Shown here: positions 1 to 7,230 of the stretch, piece after piece | Layout: every line of letters begins with the position of its first letter | Position numbering within the stretch: position 1 is the first letter of the stretch | Source: Candidatus Omnitrophota bacterium | Lineage (GTDB): Bacteria > Omnitrophota > Gorgyraeia > 2-02-FULL-51-18 > JAGOUK01 | Length of the DNA: 7,487 bases | Reading direction: 5' to 3' | Assembly (NCBI GenBank): GCA_018061225.1 | Contig: JAGOUK010000060.1 | Location: 1-7,487 of the forward strand | The notes under the pieces: generated by a model | The model's database searches: none | What the model was told of the DNA's origin: nothing | Seen by the model: only the letters and a program-made list of their open reading frames with translations | Program-made: the position numbers and the translations under genes

Positions 1-172
1 CCTGAATCTTAGTATCCAGATCATTCAGCTCTTTATCGAAAGATTCGAATTCGGCAGTACCCGAATCAGCCATCGCAGAGGGGAGCACAACCGTTTGGCT
101 GACAAAAATAGCGGCCAATGCAAAAGAAGTAATTTTAAGAAACTTGGAAGAAAGACTTTTGTAAGTATTCAT
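1..172 (-). CDS. Secreted protein with signal peptide, N-terminal fragment
   Basis: The first 57 residues of a minus-strand gene that continues beyond base 1. It begins at ATG 172-170. The N-terminus has a positively charged stretch with lysines at residues 5, 10 and 13, a hydrophobic core at about 14-30, and then Pro-Ser-Ala-Met-Ala. This is a good signal peptidase I site (A-x-A, cleavage after residue 35). The visible mature part (DSGTAEFESFDKELNDLDTK) is acidic and polar and may begin a helix or coiled coil. The function cannot be read from this fragment. The protein is predicted to be exported to the periplasm or cell surface. The gene follows the PilZ fusion gene on the same strand after 72 bases. 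It is visibly more AT-rich than the genes to its right. The start is supported by the signal peptide; no Shine-Dalgarno sequence lies just upstream. Confidence 0.8.
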   Translation of the reverse strand, partial: MNTYKSLSSKFLKITSFALAAIFVSQTVVLPSAMADSGTAEFESFDKELNDLDTKIQ

Positions 173-182
173 GAATATGAGG

Positions 183-188
183 ATTTTA
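183..188 (-). promoter_or_regulatory. Possible -10 element for the secreted-protein gene
   Basis: On the minus strand TAAAAT lies ten bases before the ATG at 172, within an AT-rich 72-base gap. A start point about seven bases downstream would leave a leader of only about four bases. No convincing -35 is visible. The spacing differs from the strict six bases seen at four other genes here, so this call is weaker. Confidence 0.3.
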
Positions 189-244
189 CAATACCTCTAT
201 AGATATTGCGATAACAATCTTGTTGTTTGAATTTTTACAAAAAA

Positions 245-2179
245 TCAGCGCTCAACAGAATCATCAAAGGGGTTAAATCCGAGCCAAGCAAAAACGCCGT
301 ACGCCGTTCCCGCCACCGAACCGGTCCGATGCCCCGCTGGTGTTCTCCAGCCGTGGCCGGTCTCGGTATTCTCCGCGGAGGCATACGGCAAACATCCGTG
401 GCCCTGGCCCACGCGTGACAAACTAGAAATAATCATCTTCTGAAGTTCGTTGAGATAAAAATTGATCTTGTCTCGGTAGTAAGCGGCCTTCTCGGCATTG
501 CCGGCCGACTCAAAATAATTTTCGAGCACGCGAAAAGTCACCACGGCCTGCGCGGTCCACTCGGTCGAAACCACCCCGCCCCGCCCCTGATTCTGCGGCT
601 TGGCAAAATCAAAACCGGTCACCCTCACCTTTTGTCTATCGGGCCGTTCGAAGTCTACCTCCACGCGGCAATGTTCTTCAGCGAATTCCATCACACCCTC
701 CGGATCAAAATCTGACTCCGCCAAACGGGCCGGCCCGATCGCCGCGATCGACCAGCTGAAAGTGTCGGTCGCAATGGTGGCATCCCCTTTACCGCGCCTG
801 AAGGCCCCGCTTTGGCGGTCGGCCGCGTGCTTCATGATCCAGCCAAAAACTCGATCCTGCGCAGCCTGATACCTGGGGTCTCCCGTCGTACGGTGCAGCA
901 TTCCAAAAAAAGCATAAGCATCCAAATTGTGTTCGGTGCTGAACCATTCGGTCTTGGGCCCGCCTCTCAAACCGCCTTCCGGATCTTTTGCCTGCAGATC
1001 CAGCAGCCAGCCGCCGATCGCCTGCGCCAAGCCAGAGTAGGTGGTGTCACCGGTCATCCGCTGATACTGCAGCGCCGCGATCCCGATCCACACATTTGGA
1101 CCCACATGCACATTCCATTCCACGGGCTGTCCAGAAGGCGTGTCGTAAGAAGAGACGAATCCGCCGTCAGTCTTACCGGCCCGATCCTTGTAAAAAGAAA
1201 GGATTTTTTGGGCGGCTTCATCCTTCTTAAAAAGCGCGAATACGATCACGCTGAGCGCCTGATCGTAGGTATAACTCTTGGAATCCAATTTGGGGTCACC
1301 TTCATAGCTGGGCACCAGTCCTGATTGAGCGTTCGCATGGCGCTCCAACCAGGACACCAGCTGACCGAGGATCTCCTCCTGGGTTTGGCCGGCGGCATCC
1401 GAGGTGGCGCTAAGGGCCTCGTGCTTTTGGGCCCGCTGCTGATTCACCAGCGCAAGCTCGTTCTTAAGATCCGATTCACGCCTCAGCGACGCCGCCAGTT
1501 CCTGATTCAAAAAATTCAGCTGGTCCGGACTCAGGCCCTCGGCGGCTATTGCCTCCGAACTGCGGGATTGCTGATTCTTCACCGCGCTGAGATCAGCGGC
1601 GAGTTTGCGCTGGCGCGATGCCATCATCTCGAGGTCGCGCACCATCGCGTCGCGATTTTGAGCGGATTCCACGATCGAAGAAACAAGCCGGCGATTCTCC
1701 TGCGCCAGATGAAGCTGTGTAAAAATTAGCCCTGCAACGACGGCGAGAAGCAATAGGATGGTCGCCGAAAATACCCTGGGGATCAACCGCCGGACTTTGG
1801 CGTAGCGCATGATCCGCTTGGCGATCCAGGATCCCGCCTCATCGTACTGCGCGCCGATCTGATAGATCGAGCGGCCGTCTTCTTCTTTCTTACTGAGCCA
1901 CGCGGCGCTGGACGAGATAGAATATGGTTTGGGCAAAAAAGGTACGTGAATCAGAAGTTCGAGCGACGCCTCGCGCGACTCCAAGATCATGGCCTCGGCG
2001 GCGGGAAGCGATCTGAATTCCAAAAAAAGTCCACCCAGACTCACGTTGCGGGTAAAGCCTTGCAGCGGCGCGGAAGCTTCTTGCTTGGATGCGCGCCGAA
2101 GCACCATCTCCACTGGAAAAACCGTGTCCATACGGACGTATCGGCGGCGTTCGGATCCCGGCGGGTTGGATGTCGACAT
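245..2179 (-). CDS. PilZ domain - membrane span - coiled coil - predicted alpha/alpha-barrel glycan-active protein
   Basis: A 644-residue fusion protein. Residues 11-115 look like a PilZ domain with both c-di-GMP-binding motifs: RxxxR (R12 to R16) and NxSxxG (N45, S47, G50). A basic stretch (121-135) precedes one membrane span at about 136-157, so the PilZ domain should be cytoplasmic and the rest periplasmic. Residues 158-260 are heptad-like, rich in Glu, Gln, Arg and Leu, and probably coiled coil. Residues 265-640 contain repeated helical segments with acidic or aromatic motifs: YTYDQA (303-308), EWNVHVGPNVW (354-364), STEHNLDAYAFF (414-425) and STEWTAQ (538-544). These suggest a six-hairpin (alpha/alpha) toroid as in several glycosidases, lyases and epimerases. 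D306, E354, E416, D420 and E540 are candidate functional acids. The catalytic assignment is inference from overall pattern; the PilZ call is firm. The ATG at 2179 gives a complete PilZ domain. The DUF481 gene is divergent, 31 bases away. Confidence 0.85.
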   Translation of the reverse strand: MSTSNPPGSERRRYVRMDTVFPVEMVLRRASKQEASAPLQGFTRNVSLGGLFLEFRSLPAAEAMILESREASLELLIHVPFLPKPYSISSSAAWLSKKEEDGRSIYQIGAQYDEAGSWIAKRIMRYAKVRRLIPRVFSATILLLLAVVAGLIFTQLHLAQENRRLVSSIVESAQNRDAMVRDLEMMASRQRKLAADLSAVKNQQSRSSEAIAAEGLSPDQLNFLNQELAASLRRESDLKNELALVNQQRAQKHEALSATSDAAGQTQEEILGQLVSWLERHANAQSGLVPSYEGDPKLDSKSYTYDQALSVIVFALFKKDEAAQKILSFYKDRAGKTDGGFVSSYDTPSGQPVEWNVHVGPNVWIGIAALQYQRMTGDTTYSGLAQAIGGWLLDLQAKDPEGGLRGGPKTEWFSTEHNLDAYAFFGMLHRTTGDPRYQAAQDRVFGWIMKHAADRQSGAFRRGKGDATIATDTFSWSIAAIGPARLAESDFDPEGVMEFAEEHCRVEVDFERPDRQKVRVTGFDFAKPQNQGRGGVVSTEWTAQAVVTFRVLENYFESAGNAEKAAYYRDKINFYLNELQKMIISSLSRVGQGHGCLPYASAENTETGHGWRTPAGHRTGSVAGTAYGVFAWLGFNPFDDSVER

Positions 2180-2185
2180 ATAATT

Positions 2186-2194
2186 ATCTTAACA
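2186..2194 (-). promoter_or_regulatory. Extended -10 promoter of the PilZ fusion gene
   Basis: The minus strand reads TGTTAAGAT, an extended -10 (TGn followed by TAAGAT). The hexamer ends exactly six bases before the ATG at 2179, so transcription would start at or next to the A of the start codon. No Shine-Dalgarno sequence is present. This predicts a leaderless mRNA. Confidence 0.55.
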
Positions 2195-2195
2195 T

Positions 2196-2204
2196 TGGTA
2201 CAAT
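2196..2204 (+). promoter_or_regulatory. Extended -10 promoter of the DUF481 gene
   Basis: TGGTACAAT is an extended -10 (TGn followed by TACAAT) whose hexamer ends six bases before the ATG at 2211. A short AGG at 2205-2207 is too close to the ATG to be a normal ribosome-binding site. It lies back to back with the divergent promoter at 2186-2194, with one base between the two TG elements. Confidence 0.55.
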
Positions 2205-2210
2205 AGGTAT

Positions 2211-3194
2211 ATGCAACTCATTTTAAAAATTAGCTTTTCTGTCGGATTAGCGGTCATCCTATGCGGAGTCGGCCGCCCGGCCTCAGCAGATGAAATTTTT
2301 CTACAGAACGGTGACCGCATCACCGGTGAGATCATCGAGGCGACAGATACCGTGGTGACCGTACGGACTGACGCCATGGGTACTGTGACACTGGACCGTG
2401 TCTTTATCCAGGAGGCGCCATCGGAACCCGCCGAGCACGGCATCCCCGAACCGCCGCCTCCCCCGTCCGACGCCCCGGCCGAACCACAGACCGCGCCCGC
2501 CGCAAACGCTGAGTCTCCGTCAGTCGAGGTTGAAAAACCATGGACCGGAAGTATCTCCGGCGGCATCAACGCGCGGGAGGGCAATACTTCGAGTCAGTCC
2601 GCGTCAGGCCGCTTCAATGTCAGCCGCAATAAAGGTCCGGACGAGCTTCAGCTCACGGGCGATTCCTATTTTGCGGCGTCACGTAAAAAAATGACTGCCA
2701 TGAAAATGTTCGCCGGAGTTCGGTACGATCATTTCTTCCAACCGGATAACCGTGGTTGGTACGGTCTCGGTAGATTTGAGGCCGATCAGGACCGCTTCGC
2801 TGACATCAATCAACGGCTTGTTCCGGCGGCGGGGACGGGTTACGCTTTTTTTAACTCCGAAGATTTTAAGCTTAAGCTCGAAAATGCCGCCGGGTTCGCT
2901 CAAACCAATTTTCGCGACGCGACGGCCAATCGTTTTGAAGGGGTGCTAATTCCGCGGCTGTACTTCGAATCGCGGATTTACGGCCGCTCACGCTTCATCC
3001 AGGACACGAACGCGTATGTTTCGCTCGACGCGTCGAACGGTTACCGCGTGCGGTCTGAGAGCACCATCGAGGCCCCGTTCCTCGAGCGCCTCAAGATCCG
3101 GCTTTCGCTGATCGATGACTTCAACTCTCATCCCAGCGCCGGTGCCGAGAATAATGACATCCGTGTCATCTCTTCGGTCGCGTATTATCTCTAG
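2211..3194 (+). CDS. DUF481 outer-membrane beta-barrel protein (YdiY-like)
   Basis: A 327-residue predicted outer-membrane protein. Residues 1-26 form a signal peptide ending Pro-Ala-Ser-Ala before DE. Residues 27-68 (FLQNGDRITGEI, then a TVTLDRV strand) resemble the small beta domain often found ahead of DUF481 barrels. A linker rich in Pro, Ala and Glu follows (about 69-108). Residues 110-327 have the alternating pattern of DUF481 beta strands: WTGSISGGINAREGNT, RYDHFF, GWYGLGRFEAD, a GTGYAFF turn, and a C-terminal strand ending VAYYL. The family is known as salt-induced or YdiY-like outer-membrane proteins; its molecular function is not well defined. The start agrees with the signal peptide. 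The gene is divergent from the PilZ fusion and is followed after 21 bases by the helicase gene, which it may share some transcripts with. Cys18 lies in the hydrophobic core but is not in a good lipobox, so a lipoprotein is unlikely. Confidence 0.88.
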   Translation: MQLILKISFSVGLAVILCGVGRPASADEIFLQNGDRITGEIIEATDTVVTVRTDAMGTVTLDRVFIQEAPSEPAEHGIPEPPPPPSDAPAEPQTAPAANAESPSVEVEKPWTGSISGGINAREGNTSSQSASGRFNVSRNKGPDELQLTGDSYFAASRKKMTAMKMFAGVRYDHFFQPDNRGWYGLGRFEADQDRFADINQRLVPAAGTGYAFFNSEDFKLKLENAAGFAQTNFRDATANRFEGVLIPRLYFESRIYGRSRFIQDTNAYVSLDASNGYRVRSESTIEAPFLERLKIRLSLIDDFNSHPSAGAENNDIRVISSVAYYL

Positions 3195-3200
3195 GCATCC

Positions 3201-3209
3201 TGTTATAAT
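3201..3209 (+). promoter_or_regulatory. Consensus extended -10 promoter of the helicase gene
   Basis: TGTTATAAT is a perfect extended -10 (TGn followed by TATAAT). It lies in the 21-base gap after the DUF481 stop codon and ends six bases before the ATG at 3216. There is no Shine-Dalgarno sequence and no recognisable -35. The helicase can therefore probably be transcribed on its own as a leaderless mRNA, even though it closely follows the DUF481 gene. Confidence 0.6.
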
Positions 3210-3215
3210 CTGCTG

Positions 3216-5234
3216 ATGCCGCCAACCTTTAAATACGACCCGTTCCAACAGGACGCCATCGACGCGATCAACCGCGGCGAATCCGTGCTCGTCTCGGCGC
3301 CGACCGGCGCGGGCAAGACCGCGATCGCCGAGCACGCGATCGAGCGGTCGTTCCGGCGGGGTGAACAGGTTGTTTACACCGCGCCCATCAAGGCGATCTC
3401 CAATCAGAAGTTTCGCGAATTCAACGCAATGTTCCCCGGCCAGGTCGGTATTCTCACGGGCGACGTGGCCATCGAGCCTAATGCGCCGCTGCTCATCATG
3501 ACGACGGAGATCTACCGCAACCAGCTTTTCGAAAATCCCGAGATGCATGACAAGACCGCGTGGGTCATTTTTGACGAAGTGCATTATCTGGACGATCTGG
3601 AACGGGGCACGGTCTGGGAAGAGGCGATCATGTTCACCCGTCCCAACACGCGGCTCCTGGCGCTGTCCGCGACCGCGCCCAATATCCAGGAGCTCGCCGA
3701 CTGGATCAAGTCCATCCACACCCACACCGTAACCGTGATCCTCGAGAGCCATCGTCCGGTCCAGCTCACCCAGCTCTTTCAATGTCAGAACGAAGTGTAT
3801 GACGAAATGCGTGAGCTCAAGAAGCACGGGTATCACAATCTGAATATCTGGTCCTCGCCCCGCGGCATGCGCGGCGGGCATTCGGGTCACGGCTCGGGCG
3901 GCCACCACGCGCGCCAGCGGCAACAAAACCGCGGTCCGCGCAACTGGCAGCAGGAACTCCGGGCCAAGCCCAACAGCCCGCGCGATCTGATGCTGCATTT
4001 GATCCAGACTGACCGCATGCCCTGCCTTTACTTTGCTTTCGGCCGCAAGCGCGTCGAAGAACTCGCGCAAGAACACACAGGACTGAGATTGCTGTCGCCC
4101 GAGGACCAGGTCGAAAATTTACGCATCTACGATGAATTGATCGCGCAATTTGATCTGGGCAAGGAAAAATCCGCCATCCAAATGGGCGAGCTCGTCGAGC
4201 ACGGCATCGCCTATCACCACGCGGGACTGCTGCCCACGCTGAAGGAAGTCGTCGAGCGGATGTTCACGATGAAGAAGATCCAGCTCATCTTCACGACCGA
4301 GACTTTCGCGCTCGGCATCAACATGCCCGCGCGCACGGTGGTGTTCGACGAGCTTCGCAAATTTTATGGGTTCGGGTTCGACTTCCTGACCAACCGCGAT
4401 TACTTTCAGATGGCAGGCCGGGCGGGCCGGCGCGGCATCGACACCGTCGGTTTTGTTTACGCTCGCGTCAATCCGCATATGATCCGCTTTGACGTCATTG
4501 AGCGCATCATGGGCGGCACGATGGAACCGATCATGAGCCAGTTCAACGCGTCCTACGCGACGCTGCTCAACCTATATAAGAAACTCGGTAAGAAGCTGCT
4601 CGATATCTATCCCCGCTCTTTCCACTACTTCCAGTCCGGCCAGAAGAAACACAAGCGCGCGGTCGCGTTGATCGAGCGCAAGCTGGACCTCTTATGGGAG
4701 ATGGGCTATTTGACCGACGAGGGACTCACGGCCAAGGGTGAGTTCGCGTCGTGGATGTACGGGTATGAGCTGATGCTGTCGGAGCTGTGGGAAGCGGGCG
4801 ATTTGGACAAGCTCAATCCGATGGAGCTGTGCGTGATGCTGATGGCGCTCGTGTACGAGCCGCGTAAGAACGACACCATGACTTCCGTGCCAAAAAATTA
4901 CAAATATTTAGAAAAAAAATGCCGTGAGCTGCATCATCACATCAATCAACGGGAGGAACACTACCACGTGTTCCCGTTTGTGAAGAAGCCCTACTTCAAT
5001 CTGTCGGAAGCGACCGAGGCATGGGTGGGCGGCGCACAATTTCATGAACTTTTTCGCCACACCGATGTGGATGAAGGAATCATTATCCGCTATTTCCGGA
5101 TGGTGATTCAGCTCCTGCGTCAGCTCAAGACCGACCCGGGGCTGCCCGCGCAGCTCAAAGCCACGATCTCCAAGACCATCCCCCTCATCGACCGCGACAT
5201 CGTCGACGCCGAACGCCTGCTTAGAGCGGCATAA
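3216..5234 (+). CDS. Ski2/Mtr4-like DEVH-box RNA helicase
   Basis: A 672-residue superfamily 2 helicase expected to unwind RNA using ATP. All core motifs are visible: a Gln before motif I (Q11), Walker A APTGAGKT (28-35), motif Ia TAPIKAISNQK (55-65), TGD (81-83), DEVH (120-123), SAT (151-153), YFAFGRKR (272-279), motif V ETFALGINMPAR (361-372) and motif VI QMAGRAGRRG (398-407). The GINMPAR and AGRAGRRG forms, and the C-terminal region (about 535-640, with a stretch ending in GIIIRYFRMVIQLLRQL), point to the Ski2/Mtr4/HelY group with a DSHCT-like end. It is much shorter than eukaryotic Mtr4 (about 1000 residues), and there is no room for a large arch domain. A Gly/His/Arg/Gln-rich low-complexity stretch (about 214-241) links the two RecA lobes. 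It ends 23 bases before the convergent dus gene. The exact RNA substrate is unknown. Confidence 0.93.
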   Translation: MPPTFKYDPFQQDAIDAINRGESVLVSAPTGAGKTAIAEHAIERSFRRGEQVVYTAPIKAISNQKFREFNAMFPGQVGILTGDVAIEPNAPLLIMTTEIYRNQLFENPEMHDKTAWVIFDEVHYLDDLERGTVWEEAIMFTRPNTRLLALSATAPNIQELADWIKSIHTHTVTVILESHRPVQLTQLFQCQNEVYDEMRELKKHGYHNLNIWSSPRGMRGGHSGHGSGGHHARQRQQNRGPRNWQQELRAKPNSPRDLMLHLIQTDRMPCLYFAFGRKRVEELAQEHTGLRLLSPEDQVENLRIYDELIAQFDLGKEKSAIQMGELVEHGIAYHHAGLLPTLKEVVERMFTMKKIQLIFTTETFALGINMPARTVVFDELRKFYGFGFDFLTNRDYFQMAGRAGRRGIDTVGFVYARVNPHMIRFDVIERIMGGTMEPIMSQFNASYATLLNLYKKLGKKLLDIYPRSFHYFQSGQKKHKRAVALIERKLDLLWEMGYLTDEGLTAKGEFASWMYGYELMLSELWEAGDLDKLNPMELCVMLMALVYEPRKNDTMTSVPKNYKYLEKKCRELHHHINQREEHYHVFPFVKKPYFNLSEATEAWVGGAQFHELFRHTDVDEGIIIRYFRMVIQLLRQLKTDPGLPAQLKATISKTIPLIDRDIVDAERLLRAA

Positions 5235-5257
5235 GCCTCGTTGGGTTATCGGACTAA

Positions 5258-6289
5258 TCAGCAGACGGGGCCGGAGCAGTCGTTGGGAATGGAGTCGTCG
5301 TGGCCGGGGGTGGCGCGGGAGGGGTGGCCGTGAAAATTATGAATGAGTTCGAAGAGCGCGTCGGGTGTTTCGATTTGGTTCACCTTTCCGCGAAGTTCGG
5401 CGGCGCCGGAAAAGCCTTTGAAGTACCAGCACGCGATCTTGCGGCATTTGAGGACGCCGAGCATCGGCCCTTCGTTTTCAATCTCTAACTTAGCGTGGTG
5501 TAAAAAAGCTTTTTTCCGCTCTTCCAGCGTCGGCTCGTCAGGAACGCTTTTTCCATCAAGAACCGCTTGCACGGAACGGTAGATCCAGGGATTCCCGAGC
5601 GCGCCGCGGCCGAGCATGACACCATCGCAGCCTGATATATCAAGCATCCGTTGAGCATCTTCACCAGAGTTCACGTCGCCGTTGCCGAAGACCGGGATCT
5701 TCACCGCGCGCTTCACGCGGCCGATCGCGGCCCAGTCGGCCTTGCCGGAATAGGCCTGCTCGCGAGTGCGGCCATGCACGCTCACGGCGGCCAAACCCTC
5801 GCCTTCGGCGATCTGCGCCATGCGGATGGCCTCGTCACCGGTCGGGTCGGCGAATCCAAGCCGCATCTTGGCGGTGAACGGGATTCGCTTAATATTTTTT
5901 TGCATCGCCTTAAAAATCGCGCGCGCGTTGTCGGGTTCCTTCAATAAGGCAGATCCGCCGCCGGGACCGGTGATCTTCGGAACCGGGCATCCGATATTGA
6001 TGTCGATCAAATCATAGCCCATCCCCTCAGCGATGGCCGCCGCCTCCCCCATCGCCTCCGCGCGGCATCCGACGAGCTGGCACCCGAGCGGGCGGTCAGA
6101 CTCGACGGTTTTCATAAGCTCGAGCGCCTTGCGGTTATTCCGAATAAGGGACTCACACGACACCATCTCCATAAACGCCATCTCCATCCCGTGCTCCCGC
6201 GCCACAAGACGAAACGCAAGGTCCGTGCACCCCGCCATCGGCGACTGGATGATATTCGTTTTGAGCTTGAGATCTTTGAGCTGAATCAC
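5258..6289 (-). CDS. dus: tRNA-dihydrouridine synthase (DusB-like)
   Basis: A 343-residue FMN-dependent enzyme that reduces uridine to dihydrouridine in tRNA, acting in the cytoplasm with NADPH. Motifs with a GTG start at 6289: SPMAGCTDLAFR (16-27), INIGCPVPK with catalytic Cys101, GGGSALL (110-116), KMRLGF (141-146), VHGRTREQAYSG (171-182), the FMN-phosphate-binding GNGDV (202-206) and GRGALGNPW (227-235). The C-terminal helical domain includes RKIACWYFKG (283-292). The frame is open upstream to an ATG at 6616, but that part overlaps nadA and lacks family similarity. The GTG start gives the usual short N-terminus and lies 8 bases after the nadA stop. No Shine-Dalgarno or -10-like motif precedes it, so translation may depend on coupling to nadA in a nadA-dus operon. 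The last 20 or so residues (HPSRATPGHDDSIPNDC onward) are not typical of the family. Confidence 0.93.
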   Translation of the reverse strand: MIQLKDLKLKTNIIQSPMAGCTDLAFRLVAREHGMEMAFMEMVSCESLIRNNRKALELMKTVESDRPLGCQLVGCRAEAMGEAAAIAEGMGYDLIDINIGCPVPKITGPGGGSALLKEPDNARAIFKAMQKNIKRIPFTAKMRLGFADPTGDEAIRMAQIAEGEGLAAVSVHGRTREQAYSGKADWAAIGRVKRAVKIPVFGNGDVNSGEDAQRMLDISGCDGVMLGRGALGNPWIYRSVQAVLDGKSVPDEPTLEERKKAFLHHAKLEIENEGPMLGVLKCRKIACWYFKGFSGAAELRGKVNQIETPDALFELIHNFHGHPSRATPGHDDSIPNDCSGPVC

Positions 6290-6297
6290 GGGGGGTG

Positions 6298-7224
6298 CTA
6301 CCCGATCGAGATCATTCGCTCGATGGAGAGGCGGGCGCGGTCGGCAATTTCTTTGGGGACGCGGACTTCGTACTGCATGTGCTCGAGCGACCGGGCGATT
6401 TTTTCCAACGTGTTCATTTTCATGTACTCGCAGGTCGCGCGGTCGCCGACGGGACGAAAGGTCTTGGACGGATGATGCGCCGCTAGCTGCTCGACGAGAC
6501 CCGTCTCGGTCGCGATCAGGAATTCGTTTTTGGGCGATTGCTCGACATGTTTGACCATGCCGCCGGTCGATAAGATTTTGTCGGCAAGGTGCATGGACTT
6601 GGTGAGACAGCCGCACTCAGGGTGCATCAGAAGCTCCGCGTCGGGATATTGCTTCTTCACCTGTTCGATGTGTTCGCTGTTGATGCGCGCGTGCACGTGG
6701 CAGAAGCCGGGCCACAGATGCAGTTTGCGGCCGGTCTGCCGCTGCGCGTAAAGCCCGAGGAAAAAATCAGGAATAAAGAGAATGTCGGTTTCCGCGGGCA
6801 GCGACGCGACAACCTGAACCGCGTTGGCGGAAGTGCAGGCATAATCGCTCTCGGCCTTCACCTCGGCGGAGGTGTTCACGTAGCAGACGACGAGGCCGCC
6901 CGGATGTTCGGCCTTCCACTTGCGTACATCTCCGGCTTGAACCATGCTCGCGAGCGAGCAGCCTGCATCGGGGTCGGGCATCAGCACCGTCTTGTCCTGC
7001 GCGAGAATGCTCACGGTCTCGGCCATGAAGTGCACGCCTGAAAAAAGAACTACTTTATTCGGCAGCTTCGCCGCGGTGCGCGCCAAGAACAATGAATCGC
7101 CCACGTGGTCGGCGACGCCCTGGATATCCATGGTCTGATAGTTGTGCGCCAGGATGACGGCATCACGCTTTTTCTTGAGAAAAGCGATCTCGTCCTGAAT
7201 CGTGTCAAAAAGGTGTTTTTCCAT
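6298..7224 (-). CDS. nadA: Quinolinate synthase NadA
   Basis: A 308-residue [4Fe-4S] enzyme that condenses iminoaspartate with dihydroxyacetone phosphate to make quinolinate, the precursor of NAD. Visible motifs: AHNYQ (26-30), GDSLFLAR (42-49), SGVHFMAET (62-70), DAGCSLA (86-92), YVNTSAEVKAESDYACTSAN (115-134), WPGFCHVH (171-178), HPECGC (201-206), ATETG (238-242) and CEYMKMNTL (265-273). By family comparison the cluster ligands should be C89, C175 and C265. The length fits the short NadA type without the longer C-terminal cysteine motif. The frame opens at an ATG at 7269, but that would start inside the upstream terminator. The ATG at 7224 gives the family N-terminus and has a -10-like TATACT six bases upstream. 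No nadB or nadC is visible; dus follows after 8 bases on the same strand. Confidence 0.96.
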   Translation of the reverse strand: MEKHLFDTIQDEIAFLKKKRDAVILAHNYQTMDIQGVADHVGDSLFLARTAAKLPNKVVLFSGVHFMAETVSILAQDKTVLMPDPDAGCSLASMVQAGDVRKWKAEHPGGLVVCYVNTSAEVKAESDYACTSANAVQVVASLPAETDILFIPDFFLGLYAQRQTGRKLHLWPGFCHVHARINSEHIEQVKKQYPDAELLMHPECGCLTKSMHLADKILSTGGMVKHVEQSPKNEFLIATETGLVEQLAAHHPSKTFRPVGDRATCEYMKMNTLEKIARSLEHMQYEVRVPKEIADRARLSIERMISIG

Positions 7225-7230
7225 CGCAAG

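Noticed and set aside
213..224. Short palindrome AACAA-TC-TTGTT upstream of the secreted-protein gene
   Set aside because: Five-base arms are expected by chance in AT-rich DNA; no second copy was noticed that would support an operator.
229..247. AT-rich imperfect inverted repeat after the PilZ fusion stop codon
   Set aside because: The arms are only A and T runs with mismatches and no GC stem, so it is not a credible Rho-independent terminator.
812..1324. Plus-strand open frames opposite the PilZ fusion gene (812-1324 and 1325-1729)
   Set aside because: No recognisable domain, and the minus-strand gene is supported by motifs over its whole length.
2988..4076. Long open frame (362 codons) on the minus strand opposite the DUF481 and helicase genes
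   Set aside because: It lies opposite two genes with clear family motifs, its translation is Arg/Val/Asp-rich with no recognisable domain, and it is a typical antisense shadow of GC-rich coding sequence.
4912..4919. Run of eight A in the helicase gene as a possible slippage site
   Set aside because: The reading frame is intact across it, the protein continues with family-typical sequence, and there is no sign of an alternative product.
6290..6616. N-terminal extension of the dus frame up to an ATG at 6616
   Set aside because: It overlaps nadA, which has clear motifs in this stretch, and the extra 109 residues are Arg/His/Pro-rich with no Dus similarity.
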